A model generated the notes under the pieces. The model was not told the DNA's origin, made no database searches, and worked only from the letters and a program-made list of their open reading frames with translations. From Gibbula magus (taxonomy: Eukaryota; Mollusca; Gastropoda; Trochida; Trochidae), in NCBI GenBank assembly GCA_936450465.1, contig OW388301.1, positions 22,115,523-22,179,522 on the forward strand: DNA of 64,000 nucleotides. The letters run 5' to 3'. Each line of letters starts with the position of its first letter. Within the stretch, counting starts at the first letter, position 1. A program made the translations under genes and the position numbers. Shown piece after piece: positions 1 to 29,336 of this stretch.

Positions 1-649
1 AGTCAAAACTCAACTTAAGTTTGTGTTGAGAAATGACATGAACATTATTATGAAGAGTTTGGCTCTTTTTGTGCGCTAAACAGTATATATCTCTTAATTA
101 TTTAAATGGCTTTCGTGACTCAGTCATCCATCCCCCATAAATAGTCTCTTGTCATTAGCATATAACAAGCACAATTGAAACATAAGGACAAGTCATACTG
201 GGTTCAGTAAGTCCACGAGGGGTAGCTTTTCAAGTAGAGGTGGGGCAAAATGACTTTGGGATAAAAGTGCAAGCGAAACCAATAACCATTATTATGATTA
301 GTCAATCTATGACAATTCGAATATGTTACCTTCTATGACTTTGTTCTTCTCAGGTCAAGTATTTGACGGGGACGCTAGGGTATTTTATTTTAGGCAGAAA
401 ATAATGTTGATTAGTAGTAATAGTGTTTACTGCCAATACAAGAATATCGTTTTGAAGAAGTTAAAGAAAAAAGAGCGGACATGAAATCTGTGAATTTAAC
501 ATTGTTATTTCTTATCAATTTTATGAAAAAGCAAACGAGATCGATGAAGTATTAAGAAGTGTATGTTTATTCGAAATTTGTTGTGTTTTTTTTAAAGTGA
601 TCGTTTGTATGACCAATATCACCAGCACATCACTACTTTATACAGACGA

Positions 650-652
<3 letters not shown>
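1..652. other. AT-rich sequence, no gene seen
   Basis: I see no open frame with a recognisable domain, no splice-site chain and no repeat boundary here. The stretch runs up to the TA microsatellite and probably lies inside an intron or between genes. Confidence 0.5.

Positions 653-712
<60 letters not shown>
653..712. repeat. (TA)n microsatellite
   Basis: An almost pure run of about 30 TA dinucleotides. The apparent small open frame across it (a poly-Tyr-Ile peptide) is an artefact of the repeat. Confidence 0.95.
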
Positions 713-716
<4 letters not shown>

Positions 717-739
717 CAGAACGTTATAGTTTAAAGGTT

Positions 740-823
740 CTTAATGGCACAGTGATCGTTGCCTGGTTTCTATATACACAAATGAAACATCACAAGATTA
801 AGAATAAAAAAGTTTACAGGTGA
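740..823 (+). pseudogene. Candidate 3' coding exon (duplicate of 28355-28467)
   Basis: The last about 25 codons before the TGA at 821-823 encode a hydrophobic stretch followed by a basic tail (YTQMKHHKIKNKK). This closely resembles the tail at 28,4xx (YTKMKQHKIRNQK). An AATAAA polyadenylation signal follows at 886-891 with a T/G-rich downstream element, again as in the other copy. I do not recognise the protein, and the upstream part runs into a TA microsatellite. Either a last exon or a decayed duplicate of one is possible. Confidence 0.3.
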
Positions 824-1302
824 ATGATTTTTTCTCAATTTACCATTTTGTAGATGCTGCATGGTTGTTAATGTCAATGTTCAAGAATAAAATATGTGTT
901 CAAAATGTATGGCTTTGTTTTGTTCCTGCTTCTGGAGTTTAATCTAAATTTATCATTTATAAAAGCAAGTCACTATAATAATTGCAACGTAGTCTTTGTT
1001 CTTTGTAAGATATACAACTGCATCTCTGGTTTCAAATGTAAAGTTAGATGTTTTAGATTTTCTTTGTTTAAATAAGCTGACATGTTGATACAGAATCTCT
1101 TGATGAAAATGAGAGCCCAGTGTTATACTTTTAAAGTTTTGGGGTTAACAGACACATTGTCTGATCCCTGATAACGCCACATCCGATCCGAGTGCCATAC
1201 CTCAGAACACTTACAATCGACTGTAAGGCTACTGTCAATTGTAACTGATTGGTAAATGAACGGGTAACGGCTGATTGCAACTCTACGATTTCTTTATGGA
1301 AT

Positions 1303-1473
1303 GGGATGATACTGATAATGGCAGCAACCTCTTGAGGACACTTCCATACCATGGAACTTCTGACTAAGAAAAGAGCTGACCCTACATGTACAGATGGGAG
1401 GAATGTTGTAGCCCTAGCTGAGAGGGCAGGAAAGATAAATGCTGTCAAATATCTTAAAATAACACATAAATGA
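1303..1473 (+). pseudogene. Ankyrin-repeat relic with internal stop (copy 1)
   Basis: The plus frame reads GMILIMAATS, stop (TGA at 1333-1335), GHFHTMELLTKKRADP, then a CTDGRNVVALAERAGKINAVKYL-type segment ending at TGA 1471-1473. The x-VELL-x-K-x-ADP and A-x-x-AG-x-x-x-AVKYL spacing is typical of ankyrin repeats. The second duplicate reads GGA where this copy has the stop, so the TGA is a mutation here. Probably the remains of the last repeats of an ankyrin protein. Confidence 0.6.
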
Positions 1474-2457
1474 TAATAAATGCAAGTTTTATTAAAGATA
1501 CTATCCTATATTCGGACGTGGTCAGTGGTAACCATGTTGATGTTTTAAATTACACTTGTGACGTCGAACTATTTTTCACTTCATTATTTGTCAGAAATGG
1601 TCAGTTACACATCACATCATATGTTACTAGAAGAATTTAATTTCTCTAACATTTTAAAATGATTTTAAAAAAAGAGCAATAATTTTAGTGTAATTTTAGT
1701 TGGTTAATGACCTCGTAACTCTATATTCCTGAAACATAATGGGCCTCGACCTTCGGGTTCTGGCTCCATTATTTTTAAGGAAGAGAAAGTCACTCGGACA
1801 TTAACCTTTACAACTAGTCCACTTATAGAAACTTTCATTGATACGTCTGTCCTTCATATATAAAAGAATAACTGCTGATTCGTTTTCTGATAAGATGATA
1901 TGATAATTTATTATCCCGACGAATGGTTTGGTTCGATATTAGAATATATAAGAACTGTTTTACACAATGACATGAGAGAAAGCTTGCCTTCGCTTGAGAT
2001 CGTGGAGTCGTTTGTTTGTACATCGATGATCAATATCAGCAGACGAACTGAATATGATTAAGTGCAGTTACAAGTAGGTCGTGAATGCATGGCAACATAT
2101 ATTATATATTCTATATAAAATATATCCATCATAAATTATAATGATTCAATATTGAATGTAATATCATTTAATTATATAAAACTGAAAATAATATTGTTTA
2201 AAAATTAAGCAAAGAGACTTTCACTTCGCAACAACTGTCATAATCACATTCAAACCTTATAGATGTCATCATGACAAATAAGTAAACACCGAACAAATAC
2301 ATATATTCATCATGCACGTCTACTACACGTCTATATGTGTACTAACAAGGGAGATAACTCCGTTTGTCATGTTGACACTCTCTTGTATCGCATGGTGATG
2401 ATGACACAGCACGGTGATGTTTATTCTCACTCAGAGTTGATTGTGCAAGATTATGTT

Positions 2458-2542
2458 ACTGGTTATATGTCGCCGCTAATGGCTGCAATACTGCCGAAGC
2501 GGCGTTAAACAATAACTCACTCACTCACTCACTGGTTATATG
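2458..2542 (+). mobile_element. Short SINE 3'-end insertion with 12-bp target-site duplication
   Basis: A 61-bp insert (2470-2530) with the AAGCGGCGTTAAACA tail and an ACTC run is flanked by identical ACTGGTTATATG copies at 2458-2469 and 2531-2542. The duplicated locus at about 31,996-32,006 has the site once and no insert, so it shows the empty state. The tail is shared with the two longer SINEs near 44 kb. Confidence 0.85.
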
Positions 2543-2610
2543 AAACGTTTCCAGATACAGTACTTACTGTTTCCGAGTGTCACTTCATTCGAGTGCATGA
2601 AATGGAAGCA

Positions 2611-3172
2611 AATGTAGAACAATTACGTTTAAGTATCTTGTATAACCTATGTGGTTCAGTTAAATGTACCTGTTAATGTTAAATATATAATTCGCTCAGG
2701 GTTTTCTGTGGTGTAATTTCAAATGTAGAATTATCCAGGACATTGACCTGTAACTTACTGCACTGAGTTTACAATGTAATTAAAAAGATAAAATCCATTC
2801 ACATTGTTACAATATAATGTCGAATGTACAACACGATTATTATACAAACATCATTTCGAGTACCAGGCTGCGTTTATTAAATTATTATTAAACAAGTGCT
2901 TTTACTATTTTGATGAAGCAGTTTGTCAAATTAATTTTTGTTCAATGATATCAAATGGTAAGTGAATAAACGGTTCTTAAATGTCTGTAGCAGGCATATT
3001 ATCAAATAAAGATAAAATCCTTTATTCATAGGACTATAAATGTATACATATATCTAAAGTAATAAACGTGAGTTATGTGACAAACAGTTTCTTAAAACAT
3101 AAGACAGAGGATTAATCTTCGTATTACTTTACTACATACCAGTTACACAACAGTGTGATAATCACAGTAACC
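2611..3172. other. AT-rich spacer, nothing recognised
   Basis: No supported gene, repeat boundary or RNA seen. Confidence 0.5.
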
Positions 3173-3532
3173 TTAAAGGCGCTGTAGCACGTTTTTTCGC
3201 TGAAATAAGTTGATGAAATGTGTTTGACAAATAATGTCACCAAAAGTAAAACACCCTTCTCTCTTCGGAAAATGAAGTTTAAAATGAACGTACATGGTTC
3301 TGTAAAGCAATGGGAATCGTTTCTGTCATTTGAAATTATAAAATGTGTTCACAATAAAATAGCTGTCATTCAATTTTTGCTTCATACGCGACACCGTTAT
3401 AACCCCTACGGATAACTGGTTTGTTTAAGAAAATGTTTTACCCTCTAAAGTAATTCAAAATGACATAAACTATCATTATAAATGGAAAATTTGAAAAAAT
3501 AAAATTTGCAAAAAAACTGCTACTGCCCCTTC
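3173..3532 (+). mobile_element. MITE family A, copy 1
   Basis: The ends are imperfect inverted repeats (TTAAAGGCGCTGTAGCACG on the left, CTGCTACTGCCCCTT on the right). The interior is closely related to 24,316-24,616 and, inverted, to 40,064-40,449. It has no coding capacity and looks like a short non-autonomous DNA transposon. Confidence 0.75.
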
Positions 3533-6287
3533 ATCAAACTGTTACGGTGACCAACATTTTCTGTTTTGGACAATGTTTTCAAGAAACCATAGATTTTAAG
3601 TTCAGCTTTATTGAATCATCCTACAATTCATGGTTATGTACGGCATGTAAAATACCCAAGCCTATTCAGTTTGACAGATCAACATGACTTGAAATAAAGA
3701 GCAGGAGAAAAGCACAATTAGTTCAATAACAAATAGCTTTGCCTCCATGGCTTGAATAACAATAACTCAGGCAAACCTTGTGTATGTTCGAAGATCGATA
3801 CATGTTAAGAGAAGAAATAAAACAAATTTACAGTACGCAATGTCTTGCAATATACAACCAATATAATCCATATTTCCTGAAAACTGAATTTTAATAGTTT
3901 ATAAGACAGAGAGTGAATGTTCAATTGTTTTGAAGTGATCAGTGTAGACGCCAAACAAAGGTTGTTTGTAAGAAATCAATGCCTTATTTTCATCTGAATG
4001 CACTCACTCTAGTTCGACGTATGTTCTCTTGTTTACAAACTAAATAGACGTTCACTATGGAGACAGGCAAACCCAAAGACACATCAACATATATAATAGA
4101 TGCAGCTTTTGTCAGAGGGACGTGGGAACGTGTCATGTTATCCAAAAGTAATTTTTTTTAAGGCAATTCAATCGTGCATGAGACAAAATGAGTTGTGTAA
4201 AATGTATATTTATGCAAAAGGATATCATATATATATATATTGTAAATAACGACGAGAGGATATCCTAATTTGGATAACTTGTTCACAATCAGTTTCATCA
4301 TGAATAAACTATGTTTAAACCATGGATGCAACTACCCTGACATAAGGGGAAAGCATGGCTGAAGAGTAAAAACTGGTGAATGGCAAACTCATTGCAGAAA
4401 GTAACATCAAATTATGTTGCTGAGTTTGAAACTACTATGGTTACGGTAACTATGGTCTCAAGTTGTGAACGACTATTCAAAAACTATTCAAACTCAACCA
4501 GAACGCGTGTACATATTCACAATCAAGATAATATGAACTAAATGCCCAAAAGTTAGCAAAAGTGAACACATCATAATTTAATATCTTTTTAGTTTTAAGT
4601 TTTTAAATGCTCCGAATTTGGATGAACGCGCCCCCATTGGTGTCAGTTTTTGGTGATTATACTATACTACAGGTATTACGTTTGACAACTACAAAGAGAA
4701 TTCTATGTATTTAAACAACACATGTAATGAAAACTGATCAGGTGAATGTGGCTGATACAATGATATGTATAAGTATATTAAACCTTTAATAGAAAACTAG
4801 AAAAGTAATGGGATGTAAGGAGATCAAGATTCCCATGACCTTTAAAAAAAAATATTCAGAGTGTTGTCATCACGTTTTCCTACAATGTCCTTCAAATGAA
4901 ATTAAATGGGTATTTACAAAGAGATGAGTTTTCTTAGCGTTAAAAAGCATCATGTTTCTAAGCTTAGCCATTTCTGAAACCTTTGCTGTTGATGATAAAT
5001 CGTTAGAAAGAATGATAAAAAACCCACTTAAATAGCAATTGAATATGTATTTATGAATATTCTATTTAGCTTACATTCAGCCATAGAACATACATGCTGT
5101 TTTAAGTTCAATTAAAAAATAAGTTCAGAAACCCAAAATGCATAGTAGTTATGTGCCATATTAAACATTACGAAACCCACCAGCGTGGTTTCCCCACCTT
5201 TTTGTCCTGTGTGGGGAAAGTGGCATTCATACATCGATATGTGAGATAACCAAATGCAGATCGATAAATTTGCAGTAAAATTATGATGAAAGGAAACTGT
5301 GTGCATCTGGTAGAAATGTGCTGTAAATGTAACAAGTTTATTATATAACACAAATTCAGCTTTATAAGAAAATATAAGATAACAATTTATTTTCCTGAAA
5401 GAAATTTGTACATGGTTTGATGAAATAAAATTGTTTAAAGTACCCACAAAAAGACAACAGGGACAACGTATATTATTATCATTTTATACATATTAAAGGT
5501 AGCTTAACAGTTGTGTAACCATCTCTTGCTTAATCATCCTAAATACATTTTAATTTGACCTGACTCAACATATGTGAATGAATAGACTTTTTCAGTTGTT
5601 TTTCTTGCCATGCAGTATGGAACTTATGTAATCATTTATGAGAGTGGATGGTTTGGAATTGGAGATTTATAGTTCATATCTGCTTGTTATCAGTTTGAAG
5701 TTGGTCTTCTGCTCTAGCTGGACATGACCTTTGAGTTGTGACATCCCTCACGTGGTCGCTTCAGGGTGAATGAATTCAACAGATATGTGAATATTACCCA
5801 CTTAATACATCATGGACAACTGATTGTGTTAATGACTTCTTTTTAACACTTTTTAAAAAAATCGGTTAACAAGTGATCAAGTGTTCTGTTTGGAAGACTG
5901 TTTAAAATGAAGACTTAACGACCAACAGCTCCGTTTGTTTAAAATGAACCTAAAGACTTGCAAACTTTTGTTAAAGATGCACAATGACAAACATCGTGGT
6001 TACGTTGTAAGTCACATGGTTCCCGCCTGAGTGGAGTTGTTTTGTCTACCTCCCTGACCCTATGCTCCTTTCAAACTGCCACCTCAAAAGAGATCATATT
6101 GTCAATTGAGTTTGAAAGCAAACTTTATTGAAACAATTCATTCATAATTAATTTACCTTTCCGTTTGCAATCACTAAACCTTAACGTTTCTGATCTGGAA
6201 ATCAGATCAATATCTTTGAATGTTGGTACTAGTTTCCACGTGGATGCCTATTCTCACATTTAAGATTTTCAATCGAGTACAGAGAAG
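3533..6287. other. Upstream region of the PAN-FReD gene
   Basis: About 2.7 kb without a recognisable gene. Just before the start codon there is a small inverted pair (GATCTG...CAGATC near 6190-6207) but no convincing TATA box, so the transcription start cannot be placed. Short open frames here (for example 5112-5447 on the minus strand) show no domain features. Confidence 0.45.
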
Positions 6288-23138
<16,851 letters not shown>

Positions 23139-23372
23139 AGTGCAGCCCTGAAACCGACATCCTATAATCAGACAGTTCATCTTAGCCATGTTAATGTGTT
23201 CTGTTTTATGTCGAATCATCCTGTTCCATTAGGGAATTTGTATACACAAGTCTACTACAAGCTCCTGATTGTGCCAGTAGATTTATTGTGGTATCGCGAT
23301 ATGAACAACCTTATCCCGGTGGGGCATGAGAGTCTCGAATGCAATCTGGTCAATTTAAACTGTTTTCCGAGG

Positions 23373-23378
23373 AATAAA
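23373..23378 (+). terminator. Candidate polyadenylation signal of the FReD gene
   Basis: AATAAA 235 bases after the stop. Further AATAAA copies at about 23,581 and 23,600 are alternatives, so the real end of the transcript is not fixed. Confidence 0.45.
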
Positions 23379-23602
23379 AGTTATCAATTCATGTCCAATT
23401 TGCCTGATGTCAAGGAATGCTTGTAATGACATTAACTGTCCAAAGCGTATCCAATGTTTGATTTTCTATTACATTATGTTAGGATTTCAATTATTTTCAT
23501 AATGTTCTATGTGAGGTGCTCTCATTTATCATGGTCAGGTAAACTAACTTCCTACACACAGAATAACGATGTGAATTCTAAAATAAAAAGTAGCTATACA
23601 AT

Positions 23603-24106
23603 AAAGGCGGTGTAGCACGTTTTTTTTTGCATATTATGTTTTCTCAAATGTGCCATTAATTAAAAACACTTTATGAAATATATTGATCTGTTAATTGGTA
23701 AAATACTTCTTTACATGATCCAACAAGCCATATCAATAGAAAACTGTTATCCGTATTCAACGAAAATGGTGCAACATATAAAGCAGTAGTGGTGTGGAAC
23801 TCTTCAGTAGGTCTAGATCTGTGAGTCTCATGAGAATTTTAGGAGTTCAGATACAAAGATGGTTGACCTTTCAATCATTATGTACAATATTTAAAACTCA
23901 ACTCTTCTCTGTTAATGTATTGCTACATCAGTCAGACCATTGAATAATAATGATAATAATGATTTTAATGTGAACCATGTACAAGTACATTCGTTTTAGA
24001 TCTCTTTTTAATGATTTAGGATTATTATGTAACTATTGGTAACACTTATTTATATTTCTATGAGAGCACTTTATTTCAGAACGAAAATCGTGCTACAACG
24101 CCTTTA
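23603..24106. mobile_element. MITE with family A ends
   Basis: AAAGGCGGTGTAGCACG on the left and CGTGCTACAACGCCTTT on the right form TIRs matching family A, but the 500-bp interior is different. Probably a related non-autonomous family mobilised by the same transposase. Confidence 0.75.
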
Positions 24107-24315
24107 AGATTAAGGGTCTGCAAACTTCGAGATAGGCAAGTCGAGCAGCAATAAAGGAAGTGGAAGAGAATTATTTTGGAACTTTTGCATAATTAGATAA
24201 TATTTTGGCATGGTTAACAAAGAACGGAATAAATGACATTAGAACTGAAGTTGATGAATGGGGGCAAAAACAGTTGGGGTCTTAATATAATCTCCAATAT
24301 TACACAATCAATGTA

Positions 24316-24616
24316 TTAAAGGAGCAGTAGCACGTTTTTACGCTGAAATAAGTCGATGAAATGATTTTGAACGATAATGTCACCAACAGTTAAAACATGC
24401 GAATCCTTTTTGTCATTCGAAATAATAAAATATGTTCACAATAAAATGGCCGCCATGCAATTTTTGCTTTAAGCGTAACACCGTGATAACCACTATGGAT
24501 AATTGGTTCGTGTAATAAGATGTTTTACCCTCTAAAGTTAATATAAATGTTAAAGCTATCATTATAAATGGGAAATTTGAAAACATAAAATTTGCAAAAA
24601 ACGTGCTTATGCCCCT
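24316..24616 (+). mobile_element. MITE family A, copy 2
   Basis: Starts TTAAAGGAGCAGTAGCACG and tracks the interior of 3173-3532 closely (ACGCTGAAATAAGT, TTTTACCCTCTAAAGT, ATCATTATAAATGG). The right TIR is decayed. Confidence 0.75.
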
Positions 24617-25690
24617 CAGGGATTAAAATACTCTGTTGGGGCATTCATATATATTCGCATAAATAATAGTCTCTGTAAAAGTGTCCCTTCCCTGCTTTAA
24701 ATGTCACCTCACTATCTTGTTATCAAAATGTTGTCATTATCAAATTTACCTAAACAATGTACATCGTTTTCCTTGTACATATTGCAGTCATGCATAATCT
24801 GACGACTCATTGATGTCGTGGGACGTCTAACGACAGCGTTTGGAATGTTTCCAATTCGTTCTGTGGAAATTGTTTCAAGTGCCTCAGGTTTGTGGAAGGG
24901 TTTATTCTCTTCCTTACCCCTGTCAAACTGGGCATGCGTTCTCAAGGTGTTCCCAATGAGTTTATTACCATTTAGAAGTCCACATAAATCATGATGGTAA
25001 GAGAGAGACAACGGCTTGTCATTATGATGGTGTCTGTCGTATAGGCAATAGACTAATGATTAGTTTGAACGCAAATCTACCACTGATCACCGCGTCTGCT
25101 TAGTGGGGTATTTGTAAGCATATTATACACGTTGTGGGAACCCAGTAAGAAGGTAGAACGAACTTGGTGAACTTGGTGTACACTCCCAGAGCGCAATAGC
25201 AACGTACATGTAGTAAGAACAAATATGAAAATGGACAAGGAACGCACATGGTTGTATTGAGACCGTGGTAGTTGAAAGGAGTTAAAATCTTCTTGATGTG
25301 AATGGAACAATGCTTTTCGGGGGTTCAGATGGTGTTTTGAATGAAAAAGGCCGTTTTTAAGTACAGAACAAACGCAGTGCAGTGTAGTGTAGCAAGGGGA
25401 TAATGTGTCTCCCTACAGTCCAACAAGTATATAGACAAGAGATCAGTGGAACGTGACGGCCAGCGCTTCATTGAGGTTGAACATTGTTGTTCAAAAACAA
25501 GATACAAAGCTCTTGAATGTGTAGGGGCGTTATTGAGCTGTTGTTGGAAGATTGACCACAGTCGACATATCATTGTACAGTCAACAAAAACGAATGGCGA
25601 CTACTGTTTTTCATGAATACCGCCCAAGACCATGATGCTTAGCCACAGTGACCTGTATTACAAAGTTTGGCCCAGTCCGTTCAGTTTCCA
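24617..25690. other. Unrecognised stretch
   Basis: A 99-codon minus-strand frame (24,712-25,011) has no domain I recognise and no supporting splice or polyadenylation context. Nothing else stands out. Confidence 0.4.

Positions 25691-25770
<80 letters not shown>
25691..25770. repeat. Compound (CA)n-(TA)n microsatellite
   Basis: A run of CA dinucleotides passes into a run of TA dinucleotides. Minus-strand frames of poly-VC and poly-YI across it are artefacts. Confidence 0.95.
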
Positions 25771-25774
<4 letters not shown>

Positions 25775-26149
25775 TTAAATGTTGAGATTTTACGTATCTG
25801 ACACGTGTGATAGTAAAAGGCTTTTCCAAATATTACGCTTTGTTTTAATTGCGATAGATCATATTGAAGCTCGAATGTAATCACATACACACACAGAGAG
25901 AAGAAATGTAGTCTTACCAGTGTCTTCTCCAGTTGGCATCATTACAAAATCGTGTACGAGGTCCAAAAAAGAGTGACACACGTTCCTGACGGCTCTAAAC
26001 ATGGAAGTAGTAGAAATGCCATAACAACTTCTATTAACGAATAGAACGACCCTATCGCTAGAAATCGCAAAAGCACCTGTTAATGCGGTCGTCACACATT
26101 GACGGAGCTAACATCCCGGACATCATACGAATGTCAATAATTTACAATT

Positions 26150-26515
26150 TTGTCGACTTCGGCTCTAAATCGCCGCTCTAAACCGCGTGACCGCCTTGTG
26201 TCATTGTATGACCATCTTCGGGGTTTCTTGGGGTCAGGGAACATCTTCGTATGTGATCTAATATTTTTTGTCATGTCAAAAAATTTCCCGATGGTCACAC
26301 GAACATATCCCTTCGTGTACCTTTCCTGTAGACATCGGGTCCATCGCATGGTCATCGTGTACACATCGTGTAACCATCGAATAATATTTGCATTAACTTC
26401 GGCTCAAAGGGCACTCGACGCACATGCGAATGCTGATGATGGTCTACTGTATGGTTACACGATGTAGTGAGACCCTCGTGTTACCCTCGTGTTACCCTCG
26501 TGTTACCCTCGCGTT
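26150..26515. repeat. Degenerate CATCGTGT-rich region with an 11-bp tandem
   Basis: Repeated CATCGTG(TA)ACCATCG-like words lead into four copies of an ACCCTCGTGTT unit at about 26,472-26,515. Both strands have open frames here only because the repeat lacks stops. Confidence 0.55.
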
Positions 26516-28280
26516 GTCAATTATTGGTATCTTGAATGGCACTAAATTGCAACACGGCGGCGGCACCCAGACTTTCACAGGCTTGCGACTATAAAACCAG
26601 CGTCTGAATAATGTATTACATAATAATTAATGAGTCAAAATCAAGTACATGTAATAATTAATTATAACAACTAATAATTTGCGCGTTAAACAACTTAACA
26701 GCACTCAATAATTAGTGAACGATTGATCACTGATCTCATATTGTGAGAACATCTACCAATAATTATATATCTAAATAGTAAAAACATCAGCCGATTTCGT
26801 TATATAGTTCACATTTTGATATTGAGTGTCGTTTTAATCCCTTAAAGGGACATTGGTTATGTTACTTAAAAAAACACTTTGCGCTGCTTAATGTTCAAAA
26901 CAATTCTCTCGGGTTGCATATTCATCAATAAATGACAAATATATAATAATTAACAGTTTTCAATGAAAATCAAACAAAAGCTTTACAGCTATTTAACAAG
27001 TTTATCTAATTCAATAGAATATTGGTATTTATAAAGATGCATATGTTTTCCACAAAACCACACATTTTTGTATATTCCATTGACCATATGCTCTTGCTCT
27101 ATGTGAATGTTGGGGTCACCATTTGGTTACCATAGTGAAAATGTGAGTCTGTGGTAGGTGCTCAACAGCTGACTGGAGAGCTAAATGTAAATTTATTGAT
27201 AAGGACTGTGTCATTAACATTTGCTTAAAGAAACTTCTGAAACTGGATTCATTCCAACAGAGAAATCTGTCCCAGCCTTGCCCTCAAAAGTTTGAACATT
27301 CCTTTTAGAGAAGTTACTATTTTCTAGGTGCTGTCCTGAGGTGTTGATTTCGTTTAGGAACGTGGCAGAACTGTTCAAACTGTTTTAAGTGTCTTAAGAT
27401 TATTTGTATACACAATAGGTTTGTCATTCTCTTCTATACAATTTTCAGCAAAGAAAAAGGTAAAGAAAACCTCTCTTTTCTGAAATCGATTCTTGCAGCA
27501 TTAAGCGTTTTAGTCAACCAAACCGTATATGGTCTTTCACAGATTCTACAGGTTGGATATTATTGTTGTACGTAAACTTGCCCTTGAATTGAAACCTTGC
27601 AAAACTAAATCCTGGTCATGTATTTGTTCACATCCTCTCATGGTATACTCCCACGTTGTAAAATTGATATGTAGGTTGCTGAAATATTGCCCTCTTATTG
27701 TTATTTAAACATGTCATTGGTTTTTTTTTCGTAAGAGGTATGATAGAATATTACCTTTGCATTACCAACTGATACGATATATGTTTAGAGACACACTGTG
27801 ACAGATAAATGATTTTAAAATAACCTTTGTGATGGTTTACAAATAATCAGGAATTTTACATTTCAATTTGAGGCCTGACATTCAGAATTTTCGCAATAAT
27901 TGTCACTGTTGGTTTTAATGAAGATAACGTATTATTTTTAAAATATGACAAACCATTTAAACAAATAGTAACAGTCTTTCAGATATCATTTAACCACTAG
28001 AACAGTAAAAGAATTCATAATGATAACGAAACACTTCCTGATTGAATAGATATTTCATCTGTAGCATTCAAAGTGTGAATTAAACTTTTGTTAAGCAGCT
28101 GTATATATGTGCTAAAGTTGAAATGTTGTTTTCCAGGTAAAACACCTGTGCTTCACTACCTGTAAAGTAACATTGGTGATGTTCTTATTGCACTTATTTC
28201 TTTGCATATCTGGTACCTTTTTGTCCACATATTTATGAATGCATTTTAATTATTTTAGCTTTAGTATTTAATTAAATGTC
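26516..28280. other. AT-rich stretch with one ankyrin-like exon fragment
   Basis: At 28,137-28,165 an acceptor-like TTTTCCAG is followed by GKTPVLHYL and a stop, reminiscent of an ankyrin repeat start. It precedes duplication copy 2, which carries further ankyrin relics. The rest is unremarkable. Confidence 0.3.
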
Positions 28281-28354
28281 ATATTTTATCTTATATCTTG
28301 TGTATCACCATATCAATATATATGTATATACTCTCTCATGGCCTTTATTTACAG

Positions 28355-28467
28355 GGTGGGTCTTCTTTGTTTTAATGTATTATCAAATGACTGTAACCAG
28401 GTTGATATACACAAAAATGAAGCAGCACAAGATTAGGAATCAAAAAGTTACAGAGGAATGTTTTTAA
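28355..28467 (+). CDS. Candidate terminal coding exon, unrecognised protein
   Basis: Follows a pyrimidine-rich acceptor (CTTTATTTACAG). Encodes a hydrophobic segment (WVFFVLMYY) then a basic tail (RLIYTKMKQHKIRNQKVTEE) and a TAA at 28,465-28,467. AATAAA follows at 28,531 with a GT-rich stretch after it. It could be a last transmembrane helix plus cytoplasmic tail. The matching tail at 740-823 supports coding history, but no upstream exons were found, so a relic is equally possible. Confidence 0.3.
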
Positions 28468-29336
28468 TAATCTGTCATTTTGTAGTTGCTACTTATAGAT
28501 GCTGCATGATTGTCTATGTCAATGTTCAAGAATAAAATATGTGTTCAAAACGTTGTATGGCTTTGTTTTGTTTCATCTAACTTAATCATAAAAAAACAAG
28601 TCACAATGTTACTTACAACATTGTTTCTGTTCTTTATGACATCTCAACTACATCTATGCCCTAAAATTTAAAGTTAGATTTACATTGTTTGAGTAAGCTG
28701 ACATGTTGATAAAGAACTTCCTGATGAAACTGAGAGCCAATTGTTAGATTTTTCAAGTTTTGGGTTTAAGCAACACATTGTCTGATCCTGCGTAACCGAA
28801 CTTCGGCTCGATTTCACGATATTGGGTAGTGGTAAGGAAACATCACGGTTGATTCAATTGTGTGTTTCTTTTTTAAGCAAGCAATTATATTAAATTATTT
28901 TATTGAATCGGCGATTTTGTTGATGATGAGCTAACATATGCACATGTTTGTTGAGACAGCTGATAGCGCAGCGGCATTTGGATAGGGGAAAGAACCCGAG
29001 CTTGTACTCGATGATGATTGGTTGCTAACGAGTCTCATTAATCAGGGGGAGATAATTCATGGGTCGTTTTCTTTGGCAATGGAACGTTTTGAAACGTGGT
29101 ATTTCAATTTGTTTAATTCACAATTAAGATATAACTTTTTAGAAAAATAACAATTCCACCTTTTTAATATGCTATATAGAATATAAATATGGGCATTTTA
29201 ATGATAAAAAAGAAGTTCCATTTTTGTGTAACCTTAACCTTTAAGCAACTATTGTCTGATCCCGTGCAACAGTGAAGCTTTGGGTGTCGTTCCTAAGATC
29301 TCTTTAAACACGGACAATGGATACTATCTATACTAT

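Larger units (their letters stand above)
735..2610 (+). repeat. Segmental duplication, copy 1
   Basis: Several blocks match, in the same order and orientation, blocks at about 28,380-32,030. They include a short coding tail with its AATAAA signal (886-891), an AAGCTGACATGTTGAT block near 1073, the ankyrin relic at 1303-1473 and an AT-rich block at 2100-2460. Roughly 590 bp at about 1460-2045 has no counterpart in copy 2 and may be a later insertion. By eye the copies are clearly diverged, so the duplication is old. Confidence 0.75.

Noticed and set aside
605..823. 72-codon plus-strand frame rich in Tyr-Ile
   Set aside because: Most of it is the TA microsatellite. Only the last about 25 codons have support from the duplicate at 28.4 kb.
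5112..5447. 111-codon minus-strand frame
   Set aside because: No domain, start context, splice sites or polyadenylation signal; AT-rich chance frame.
25611..25890. Minus-strand frames with poly-VC and poly-YI
   Set aside because: Read-through of the CA/TA microsatellite.
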